A stretch of DNA of 25,576 nucleotides from JAUIET01 sp045105115 (GTDB taxonomy: Bacteria; Pseudomonadota; Gammaproteobacteria; Pseudomonadales; JAUIET01): contig JBGCDE010000116.1 in assembly GCA_045105115.1 (NCBI GenBank), positions 1 through 25,576 of the forward strand, in the 5' to 3' direction. The notes beneath the pieces are model-generated. The model ran no database searches and was not told where the DNA came from. It was given only the letters and a program-made list of their open reading frames with translations. The position numbers were made by a program, and so were the translations under genes. Shown here in pieces: positions 15,774 through 22,733 of the stretch (its first letter is position 1; each line of letters starts with the position of its first letter).

Positions 15774-15788
15774 TACTAGTAAGATTCT

Positions 15789-17168
15789 CTACTCATCGGC
15801 AGTACGCATCGTCACGAACTCTTCAGCTGATGTTGGATGTATACCAATGGTTTCGTCAAAGTCACTTTTTGTCGCACCGGCCTTTAAGGCAACGCCCATT
15901 CCCTGGGTAATTTCACCGGCGTCGGGCCCTACCATGTGAACACCAAGTACTCGGTCAGTGTCTGAATCAACGATCATTTTCATAAACGTTCTCTCGCTGC
16001 TGCCGCTTAGAGTATTCTTTAGCGCACGAAACTCTGAACGGTAAGTCTTAACGTTTTCGTATTGCTGCCTTGCCTCCGATTCACTCAAGCCAACAGTGCC
16101 GATGCTGGGCTGACAAAACACTGCCGTGGGTATATTGGAATAATCCAATGTTCGCGTTGAATTCTTGTAGACTCGATCAACAAACACCATCGCTTCGGCA
16201 ATGGCTACCGGAGTTAATTCAGGCGAGTCAATAATATCGCCCAAGGCATAAACGCCTGGTACACTGGTTTCAAAACTGTCGTTAACAGCTATCTTTCCAT
16301 TAGCCGTCATGTCGAGATTCAGTGTATTGACGCCTGCCTCTTCAAGCAAAGGTACGCGCCCTGTCGCATACATTACGCAGTCGCATTGTAGGACTTCACC
16401 GTTACTAAGTTGCAACTCATACTGACCATTGCCGACATCATTTATCGCAGACACATCAGTTTCAAGGCGAATATCAATGCCCTTACCAGCCATTTCTTGC
16501 ATAACGTGCTCGCCAAGGTCTTGATCAAACCGCTTTAGAAGTTTCGTCCCTCTGTACAACAATGTCGTCTCGCAACCAAGACCATTGAAAATTCCGGCGA
16601 ATTCCACACCGATGTAACCACCGCCAATCACGACTGGCTTTTTAGGTAAATGCTCGAGATAAAACACCTGATTGGAGTCGATAACATGTTCTTTGCCAGG
16701 AATATCAGGAACGCTGGGCCAGCCGCCCATCGCAAGCAAAATTCGTTTACAGCTAAATTGTGTTTCACCAATTTTGACGGTGTTTGCATCAATTACTTCT
16801 GCCCTACCCTCGATAATTCTTACTCCCGCATTATCAAGCAGAGTTTGATAAATTCCGTTCAGGCGCTGAATTTCAGCTGTCTTATTATCTCTCAGAGTGG
16901 GCCAGTCATGTGTTGATACAGCAGGCGACCAGCCAAAGCCTTGCGAGGATTCAAAGTCTTCTGCGAAATGAGACGCGTAAACAAATAGTTTTTTTGGAAC
17001 ACAGCCCACGTTGACGCAAGTACCGCCCAAGTAACGCTCTTCAGCAACGGCAACGCTTGCGCCTGTTGCCGCGGCCATCCGTGCGGCACGAACACCGCCA
17101 GAGCCTGCGCCTATAACAAAAAGGTCAAATTCAAATTCTTTTGTATCCGAAGATTCAGCTGCACCCAT
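15789..17168 (-). CDS. gor: Glutathione-disulfide reductase
   Basis: Cytoplasmic FAD enzyme that reduces oxidised glutathione with NADPH. The 459-residue length is normal. FAD loop GAGSGG (20-25); redox-active disulfide GGTCVNVGCVPKK (Cys51, Cys56), the spacing of glutathione reductase; pyridine nucleotide loop VIGGGYIGVEFAG, followed by YRG and LLKRFD, whose basic residues fit NADPH; second FAD motif ALGDI; C-terminal catalytic IGIHPTSAEE (His444, Glu449). Trypanothione-like or other disulfide reductases are less likely. Start ATG 17168; the first dozen residues are a polar extension before the core begins at FDLFVIG. A small basic gene lies 42 nt upstream on the same strand and the sulfatase gene 15 nt downstream. 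Confidence 0.94.
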   Translation of the reverse strand: MGAAESSDTKEFEFDLFVIGAGSGGVRAARMAAATGASVAVAEERYLGGTCVNVGCVPKKLFVYASHFAEDFESSQGFGWSPAVSTHDWPTLRDNKTAEIQRLNGIYQTLLDNAGVRIIEGRAEVIDANTVKIGETQFSCKRILLAMGGWPSVPDIPGKEHVIDSNQVFYLEHLPKKPVVIGGGYIGVEFAGIFNGLGCETTLLYRGTKLLKRFDQDLGEHVMQEMAGKGIDIRLETDVSAINDVGNGQYELQLSNGEVLQCDCVMYATGRVPLLEEAGVNTLNLDMTANGKIAVNDSFETSVPGVYALGDIIDSPELTPVAIAEAMVFVDRVYKNSTRTLDYSNIPTAVFCQPSIGTVGLSESEARQQYENVKTYRSEFRALKNTLSGSSERTFMKMIVDSDTDRVLGVHMVGPDAGEITQGMGVALKAGATKSDFDETIGIHPTSAEEFVTMRTADE

Positions 17169-17210
17169 TGCGTCTCAGTTCCTACATTAGAGTACGCAAA
17201 GTATGCCACA

Positions 17211-17465
17211 TCACACCTCAATATCGATGTGTTTTGCCTTCGATCTAGATTCTTTCAGTCGCTCTTGGCGCTCTCTCGGCGAGGGTTGGCCTGGTTTGTA
17301 CAAGCGCCCGCGATGGGCAGGGTCACGACGACGCTCAGTAGTTGCAACATGCTTTTCAGCGGCTACTTCAGCCGACTCTTTGCTTGCCTTCACAGCGCTT
17401 TTTTTCTTCGGACGGTTATTGTCCTGCACGCTACGCTGCGGAAATAATGTAGGAAAGTTGATCAC
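17211..17465 (-). CDS. Small basic hypothetical protein
   Basis: I do not recognise this 84-residue product. It is hydrophilic and very basic, with lysine/arginine clusters (RPKKKSAVKASKES, residues 18-31; ERRRDPAHRGRLYKPGQ, 44-60; SPRERQERLKESRSK, 62-76). It has no signal peptide, membrane helix or cysteine, and is probably disordered in part, perhaps nucleic-acid or ribosome associated (a guess from composition only). The start is a GTG with a good GAGG Shine-Dalgarno five bases upstream. It sits between cysG and gor on the same strand, with 82 nt before it and 42 nt after. The opposite strand has an overlapping open frame (17203-17481) whose cysteine- and tryptophan-rich composition looks like a shadow. 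Confidence 0.6.
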   Translation of the reverse strand: MINFPTLFPQRSVQDNNRPKKKSAVKASKESAEVAAEKHVATTERRRDPAHRGRLYKPGQPSPRERQERLKESRSKAKHIDIEV

Positions 17466-17470
17466 GTTAA

Positions 17471-17474
17471 CCTC
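17471..17474 (-). promoter_or_regulatory. Shine-Dalgarno deciding the GTG start of the small basic gene
   Basis: GAGG on the minus strand is five bases before the GTG at 17465-17463. No ATG is available near the front of this frame, so this site is the main support for the start and for the gene being real. Confidence 0.55.
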
Positions 17475-17547
17475 GCATTAACTGCAGGGTACGGCTTAAT
17501 CCCCAGTGATTAGTTCAAACTACTCTATTTACTTTAACGACCAAACC

Positions 17548-18984
17548 CTATTCAACTTTATCGCCTGTCTTAAACCAAGCCAATTTTTCGTGTAATTGCA
17601 CCACTGTACCGATGATTATCACTGCAGGTGACTGAATATCGTTCTCTTTTAGTCGTTTGGGGAAGGTATTCAGCGTTGCTACAACCACGCGCTGTGCTGC
17701 CGTTGAGCCACTTTCTACAATTGCCGTGGGCGTATCAGTAGCGCGTCCGTGAGCTATCAATTGCTCACTGATAGTGGCCGCCGCATTAAGCCCCATGTAA
17801 AAAACAAGAGTTTGCTGCGTGTCCAATAGGTCTAACCAAGACAAATCCAATTGCCCTTGTTTCAAATGCCCGGTAATGAAACGAACTGATTGGGCATGAT
17901 CACGGTGAGTTAATGGAATACCGGCATAGCTTGCACAGGCTGACGCGGCAGTGATGCCTGGCACCACCTGAAAACTAACACCATTGGCTGCTAGATGTTC
18001 AATCTCTTCGCCACCGCGGCCAAAAATAAAAGGGTCTCCACCTTTGAGACGCAGCACTCTTTTTCCTTTCTGGGCGTAATGCAAAAGAAGTTCATTTATT
18101 TGCGCTTGCGGCGTTGAATGATTCGCTCGTTCCTTGCCTACGTAAATTCTCTCTGCGTCGCGACGCACCAACTCCATAATGTCATCGGCAACCAAACGAT
18201 CATAGAACACCACATCTGCCTGTTGCATTAATCTAAGCGCGCGTAAGGTCAATAGTTCCGGATCACCCGGTCCCGCTCCAACCAGATAGACCTCGCCGGT
18301 CTTTACGACACCTTCAGCTTCTAGATCAGCATCCATGATGCGTTTAGCCGCGCTGCTATTGCCTGAAAAAACTTGCTCAGCGGCTGGACCATTAAGCGCG
18401 TTTTCCCAGAACCGCCTTCTTAAGACGGCATCACTGATCTGATTCTTCACCCGATCACGATACTGACCCGCTAGTTCAACAAGGGCACCGTATTGACTGG
18501 GCAGCAGTGCTTCGATACGTGCTCTTAATTGTCTAGCCAACACTGGCGCCTTACCATCTGTTGAGATCGCTACAGACAGTGATCCACGCTCGACCATTGC
18601 AGGGAATGTAAAGGTACAAAGCTTTGGCTTGTCGACCACATTGACTGGCAAGCTATTACGAACACATAAAGCTGACAACTGTGTTTGGCTCGCAGAGCCG
18701 ATACCATCACAGGCGATAATGCATAATTGCGCGTCTGGAATCAAACTTTCAAGATGTTCAAGAACCGATTTTTCGCCATCGGCCCAACTAACGATTTTTC
18801 CGTTTGACGTGTCAACTAAATCGGCAAGCTCAGGGTTGCTCGCGCGCAGATCACTGTGACAAAAAAGTACGCATAATCTTGCGCCGGCCTTCGCCAGCAA
18901 TCGTGCTTTGCGAGTTGCAGACTCACCGCCGCCAATGAGTACGCACCAACCACCCTCAATATTGAGATTGACGGGTAGAAACAT
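17548..18984 (-). CDS. cysG: Siroheme synthase CysG (fused dehydrogenase/ferrochelatase and uroporphyrinogen-III methyltransferase)
   Basis: Makes siroheme, the cofactor of sulfite and nitrite reductases, from uroporphyrinogen III. The 478 residues combine two modules. The N-terminal precorrin-2 dehydrogenase/ferrochelatase (about 1-215) has the NAD loop VLIGGGESATRKARLL (15-30), IIACDGIGS (89-97, with the acidic residue Asp93), NVVDKPKLCTF (115-125) and APVLARQLR (146-154). The C-terminal SAM-dependent methyltransferase (about 229-475) has GEVYLVGAGPGDPELLTLRA (230-249), RLKGGDPFIFGRGGEE (312-327) and VPGITAASACASYAGIPLTHR (341-361). It starts five bases after the serS stop on the same strand, the usual serS-cysG order. 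It implies that the organism reduces sulfite or nitrite with siroheme enzymes. Confidence 0.96.
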   Translation of the reverse strand: MFLPVNLNIEGGWCVLIGGGESATRKARLLAKAGARLCVLFCHSDLRASNPELADLVDTSNGKIVSWADGEKSVLEHLESLIPDAQLCIIACDGIGSASQTQLSALCVRNSLPVNVVDKPKLCTFTFPAMVERGSLSVAISTDGKAPVLARQLRARIEALLPSQYGALVELAGQYRDRVKNQISDAVLRRRFWENALNGPAAEQVFSGNSSAAKRIMDADLEAEGVVKTGEVYLVGAGPGDPELLTLRALRLMQQADVVFYDRLVADDIMELVRRDAERIYVGKERANHSTPQAQINELLLHYAQKGKRVLRLKGGDPFIFGRGGEEIEHLAANGVSFQVVPGITAASACASYAGIPLTHRDHAQSVRFITGHLKQGQLDLSWLDLLDTQQTLVFYMGLNAAATISEQLIAHGRATDTPTAIVESGSTAAQRVVVATLNTFPKRLKENDIQSPAVIIIGTVVQLHEKLAWFKTGDKVE

Positions 18985-18989
18985 GCTGT

Positions 18990-20306
18990 CTACTTCTCCA
19001 GAATCTGAGTCTTGCCACCCATGTATGCGTGCAAAGCAGAAGGTACAGCTACCGACCCATCCGCTCGTTGATAGTTTTCAAGCACCGCAACCAGGGTACG
19101 ACCGATAGCAAGTCCGGAACCGTTCAAGGTATGCAGCAACTCGGGCTTGCCTGTCTCAGGGTTACGCCAACGAGCATTCATTCGCCTGGCTTGATAGTCA
19201 GCGTAATTGCTACAAGACGATATCTCGCGATAGGCATTCTGACCGGGTAGCCAAACCTCAAGGTCGTAGGTTTTATGTGAACCGAAGCCTAGGTCTCCCG
19301 TACACAATATGACTTTGCGATACGGCAAGTCCAGCTTTCTTAAAATGGCTTCCGCGTGTGAGGTCAGTTCTTCATGAGCCGCCTCCGAATGACTCGGCGG
19401 AACTAATTGCACCAGTTCTACTTTTTCAAACTGATGTTGGCGAATCATGCCACGAGTATCTCTTCCATAGCTTCCGGCTTCACTTCTAAAACACGGGCTA
19501 TGACAAACGAACTTGATTGGCAGGTCGCCGAGATGCGGTGTGTCTTTGCTCGATATAATGTCGTCACGAGCAATATTGGTTACCGGAACCTCTGCGGTGG
19601 GTATCAGGTAATATTGTTCATCATTATGCAGAGGTACCGAGAAGCTGTCTTCGGCAAACTTTGGTAACTGCCCGGTGCCGGTCATCGACGCTGCGTTAAC
19701 CATAAAAGGAACATGCACCTCTTGATACCCATGCTGCTCAATGTGCGTGTCGAGCATAAACTGAATCAAAGCCCGATGCAGTCTGGCGATATCGCTCCGC
19801 ATTACTGCGAATCGACTTCCCGTAATTTTCGCCGCTAATTCAAAGTCCAATAATCGCCGCTGGCCTCCCAAATCAACGTGATCGAGCGGTTCGAAATCCA
19901 TAGCCGTTGGCTCACCCCATCGATCGATTTCGATATTGGCCGCTTCATCATTGCCGTCGGGAACATCAGTAGAGGCAATATTCGGCAAGGACAATAACAG
20001 CTCGTCAAGTTCACTCCTGATCGCGCTTTGCTGACTTTTAACAGTTTCCAGCTGAGCGTCTACCTCTTTAAGCTCATCCGCCACTTGAGCTTTGGCCGCG
20101 TCAACCTCTACCCCGGACTTGATCAATTCGCCCACTTTTTTCGATGCTGCATTACGTTGCGCTTGCAGCTCTTGTAGCCGAACATCCAGTGACTTGCGAC
20201 TTGATTCAAGCCGCCCGAAGTTTTCTGTATCAAATTGAATGCCACGACGCCGCATTTGGCTCGCAACGAGTTCTGCGTCTTTACGCAAAAGCTTTTCGTC
20301 TAACAT
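18990..20306 (-). CDS. serS: Serine-tRNA ligase
   Basis: Charges tRNA-Ser (and tRNA-Sec if present) with serine. Class II synthetase of 438 residues, normal for bacteria. The N-terminal tRNA-binding coiled coil runs about 30-105 (heptad-rich, with QLETVKSQQSAIRSELDELL). The catalytic domain has TAEVP (237-241), motif 2 CFRSEAGSYGRDTRGMIRQHQF (272-293, arginine contacting ATP), the serine-recognising segment around EISSCSNYADYQARR (361-375) and motif 3 NGSGLAIGRTLVAVLEN (395-411). GGGA lies six bases before the ATG. crcB ends 39 nt upstream and cysG starts 5 nt downstream. Confidence 0.98.
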   Translation of the reverse strand: MLDEKLLRKDAELVASQMRRRGIQFDTENFGRLESSRKSLDVRLQELQAQRNAASKKVGELIKSGVEVDAAKAQVADELKEVDAQLETVKSQQSAIRSELDELLLSLPNIASTDVPDGNDEAANIEIDRWGEPTAMDFEPLDHVDLGGQRRLLDFELAAKITGSRFAVMRSDIARLHRALIQFMLDTHIEQHGYQEVHVPFMVNAASMTGTGQLPKFAEDSFSVPLHNDEQYYLIPTAEVPVTNIARDDIISSKDTPHLGDLPIKFVCHSPCFRSEAGSYGRDTRGMIRQHQFEKVELVQLVPPSHSEAAHEELTSHAEAILRKLDLPYRKVILCTGDLGFGSHKTYDLEVWLPGQNAYREISSCSNYADYQARRMNARWRNPETGKPELLHTLNGSGLAIGRTLVAVLENYQRADGSVAVPSALHAYMGGKTQILEK

Positions 20307-20345
20307 TGATTGTCCCAGGGTTCGAGCTGGCCAGTGAAATGCCAG

Positions 20346-20726
20346 TTAAATCATACGAGTGACTTGCATCGCCACAAAACAGGTGCCGATACACACCACA
20401 ACGCTCGCTATTATATAACCAATCGCCAGAGCATAGTGCCCCGCTTCCAACAAGTGCACAGAATCCAGCGAGAATGTAGAGAAAGTCGTGAATGCAGCCA
20501 GAAACCCCATCATCAGCAAAGGCTGCAATTGTGGATTCAAGGTACTTTTCTCAGCAATCAGCACGTAGGCAACACCTATTAACGTGGAACCGACAATATT
20601 GACGACTAACGTGGACGCAGGCACACCCAATAATTGATGATCAATACGTGTTTGAAGTTCGCTAGCCAACAAGAAACGCGCAACAGCGCCTAAAGCCCCA
20701 CCTATTGCTACCCAAAGTACAGTCAC
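20346..20726 (-). CDS. crcB: Fluoride channel CrcB (Fluc)
   Basis: Small inner-membrane fluoride exporter that works as an antiparallel dimer. The 126 residues form four hydrophobic helices (about 3-21, 36-60, 68-86, 96-120). Family motifs are present: GGALGAVARFLL (9-20), TLVVNIVGSTLIG (39-51, with the fluoride-path Asn) and GFLAAFTTFSTFSLD (74-88), whose TTFSTFS holds the phenylalanine box and the central sodium site. The start is GTG and overlaps the rarA stop as GTGA, so translation is coupled and there is no room for a fluoride riboswitch directly upstream. Confidence 0.95.
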   Translation of the reverse strand: MTVLWVAIGGALGAVARFLLASELQTRIDHQLLGVPASTLVVNIVGSTLIGVAYVLIAEKSTLNPQLQPLLMMGFLAAFTTFSTFSLDSVHLLEAGHYALAIGYIIASVVVCIGTCFVAMQVTRMI

Positions 20727-22057
20727 GTATCAGCTCTCTTTGATGAATAGCGTTTTAATTTACTACGCTTATCCAACTCTGAAAGGTGGGTGAGTTTAGC
20801 CTTTATCTTTTGCTCAAGACCGCGATCTGTTGGTTGGTAATAACGAGTGCCTTTCAAGGCCTCTGGAAAATAATCTTCACCTGCGGCATAGGCTTCGGGT
20901 TCATCGTGCGCATAGCGGTATTCCTCGCCGTAGCCTAGCTTTTTGTGCAGATTAGTTGGTGCATTGCGCAAGTGCTCAGGCACATCAAAAGCGCGTTGGC
21001 TTCGCACATCACTCGCGCACGCATTGTAAGCCATGTAGACGGCGTTACTCTTGGGCGCGCAGGCCATATAGATCAGGGCTTGGGCGATTGCCAATTCGCC
21101 TTCCGGGCTGCCCAGTCGCTCAAATGTTTGCCATGCGTCAAGCGCCAGACCCAGTGCTCTTGGATCAGCATTGCCAATGTCTTCGCTGGCCATGCGCAAC
21201 ATTCTTCTTGCAATGTACAAAGGGTCGCAACCGCCATCTATCATTCGACTGAACCAATATAAGGTTGCGTCTGGTGAACTGCCTCGAACCGCTTTATGCA
21301 GCGCTGATATCTGCTCATAAAACACGTCGCCGCTTTTATCGAACTTTCGCCAGCTGTCTTGCAGCACAGTATCTAATGTTGCGTTAGAAATCGTTTTCTC
21401 GCCGCTCTCTGAAGTTTCACTAAGCTGCATCGCCAACTCAAGCAGGTTTAACAGTCGCCTGGCATCGCCGTCGGCAGACTCAGCAAGTCGGCGTCTGGTT
21501 GCATCATCGATCACATAAGATTGCGTATCATGTTGCAAGCCACGCTCAATCAATTGCTCAAGATCGGCTGTTTCAAGAGGTTTCAGTACATACAGTCGAC
21601 TGCGTGACAGCAATGCATTATTAAGCTCGAACGAAGGATTTTCGGTTGTCGCACCTATGAACGTGACTGTGCCATCCTCAACGAAAGGCAAGAAAGCATC
21701 CTGCTGCGCCTTATTAAAACGATGCACTTCGTCAACAAACAGAATAGTTGCCTGTTGGTTTATCTGCTGGCGCTGTTGGGCACGCTCAATGGCTGCGCGT
21801 ATGTCTTTGACGCCCGACAGTACTGCCGACAAATGTTCCAGCGCTGCCGCACTGGAATTCGCGATAAGATGAGCCAAGGTTGTTTTACCAACACCTGGTG
21901 GGCCCCAGAACAACATGGAATGCAATTGTTGCGTCTCAATAGCCACACGCAGCGGTTTACCAACGCCTAGAATATGGGCCTGGCCAACAAAGTCATTTAA
22001 AGAACTTGGCCGCAATGCAGAGGCCAGTGGCTCTTGCAAGGTTGAGGTTTTAGCCAC
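20723..22057 (-). CDS. rarA: Replication-associated recombination protein RarA (MgsA)
   Basis: AAA+ ATPase related to the clamp loader and RuvB that acts at stalled replication forks. I chose the GTG at 22057 (444 residues), because the family normally begins shortly before the PLA..RPxxL motif (here EPLASALRPSSL, 8-19). A longer frame to 22114 would add 19 residues from inside lolA. Motifs: FVGQAHILG (23-31), Walker A GPPGVGKT (52-59), Walker B ILFVDEVHRFNKAQQDAF (105-122), sensor 1 IGATTENPSF (134-143) and RSR (152-154). The C-terminal tetramerisation part has RGSSPDATLYWFSRMIDGG, then EDIGNADPRAL. The start overlaps the lolA stop by eight bases and the end overlaps crcB by three, so the row is translationally coupled. 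Confidence 0.95.
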   Translation of the reverse strand: MAKTSTLQEPLASALRPSSLNDFVGQAHILGVGKPLRVAIETQQLHSMLFWGPPGVGKTTLAHLIANSSAAALEHLSAVLSGVKDIRAAIERAQQRQQINQQATILFVDEVHRFNKAQQDAFLPFVEDGTVTFIGATTENPSFELNNALLSRSRLYVLKPLETADLEQLIERGLQHDTQSYVIDDATRRRLAESADGDARRLLNLLELAMQLSETSESGEKTISNATLDTVLQDSWRKFDKSGDVFYEQISALHKAVRGSSPDATLYWFSRMIDGGCDPLYIARRMLRMASEDIGNADPRALGLALDAWQTFERLGSPEGELAIAQALIYMACAPKSNAVYMAYNACASDVRSQRAFDVPEHLRNAPTNLHKKLGYGEEYRYAHDEPEAYAAGEDYFPEALKGTRYYQPTDRGLEQKIKAKLTHLSELDKRSKLKRYSSKRADT

Positions 22058-22733
22058 CCGCGTCAATAACGTCAACGCCCTCTGGCACAACAAAGTCGAA
22101 AAGACTCGCATCAAACAACGCGGCTGCCTGCGGTAGCGAGAGCGTAATGCTGGTGATTTGACTCAATGCATCGACAATCGTCATATCACTGAGCACTGAT
22201 AGACTGCTAAATCGAAGAGTAAGCGACTCGAAAGGACCCTCTTCAACTTTTGGTGTTAGCAGAAATTGCTCAATACCATCTTCGTGCGAAGACGCCGTAA
22301 CCAAAAACTGCGCTTCAAGCGCCACCCGGTCACCACCCAATATCAAGGCCGGCGCTTGGCTTAAGTCGCCGTTGACACTGGCACGGCTCACTTGGCTCAA
22401 ATCAATATCATGATGCCATACCGTTTCACCATCACTAACAGTAACTGACTTGAAGGGTTCCAGACTTTGCCAATGCAACATTAGTGGGCGTTGCACCTGC
22501 ACTACACCATTGCTTTCCTGCAAGACATTGCCATCTTCGTCGCTAAGTACCTGCTGAAATTCCGCGCGGTAGTCATTCAACCCATTCAGGTGCTTTTGCA
22601 ACTCATCTACCGCATTAAGCGGCGATTCAGCGACTACAGGCGGATGTAGGCTCAGTAGAAATAAGCAAACTAAGCTTATAACCGCAGATTTAGTCTCTAG
22701 GTGGCGCTGGCGCCAGTACTTCTCGATTTCCAT
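22050..22733 (-). CDS. lolA: Outer-membrane lipoprotein carrier protein LolA
   Basis: Periplasmic chaperone that carries lipoproteins from the LolCDE complex to LolB. Of 227 residues, 1-35 are a signal peptide with a long charged n-region (MEIEKYWRQRHLETK) and hydrophobic SAVISLVCLFLLSL, cleavage after VVA. The mature part matches LolA in order: DYRAEFQQ (54-61), ESNGVVQVQRPLMLHWQ (73-89, conserved Arg82), VSDGETVWHHDIDLSQV (99-115), FLLTPK and a final FDFVVPEGVDVID. ATG 22733 lies inside ftsK with a 44-nt overlap. No ATG, GTG or TTG occurs between it and the signal core, so this start is effectively forced. Essential in most Gram-negative bacteria. Confidence 0.94.
   Translation of the reverse strand: MEIEKYWRQRHLETKSAVISLVCLFLLSLHPPVVAESPLNAVDELQKHLNGLNDYRAEFQQVLSDEDGNVLQESNGVVQVQRPLMLHWQSLEPFKSVTVSDGETVWHHDIDLSQVSRASVNGDLSQAPALILGGDRVALEAQFLVTASSHEDGIEQFLLTPKVEEGPFESLTLRFSSLSVLSDMTIVDALSQITSITLSLPQAAALFDASLFDFVVPEGVDVIDAGG

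Noticed and set aside
17315..17322. GGGCAGGG, a match to the FtsK-orienting KOPS motif
   Set aside because: About three chance matches are expected in 25 kb on both strands, so a single one says nothing about replication direction.
17203..17481. Plus-strand open frame opposite the small basic gene
   Set aside because: Rich in Trp, Cys, Arg and Phe with no clear ribosome-binding site. The opposite-strand frame has a better start and a more protein-like composition.
20700..20760. Possible fluoride riboswitch before crcB
   Set aside because: crcB overlaps the rarA stop, the upstream sequence is rarA coding, and I saw no riboswitch-like fold.
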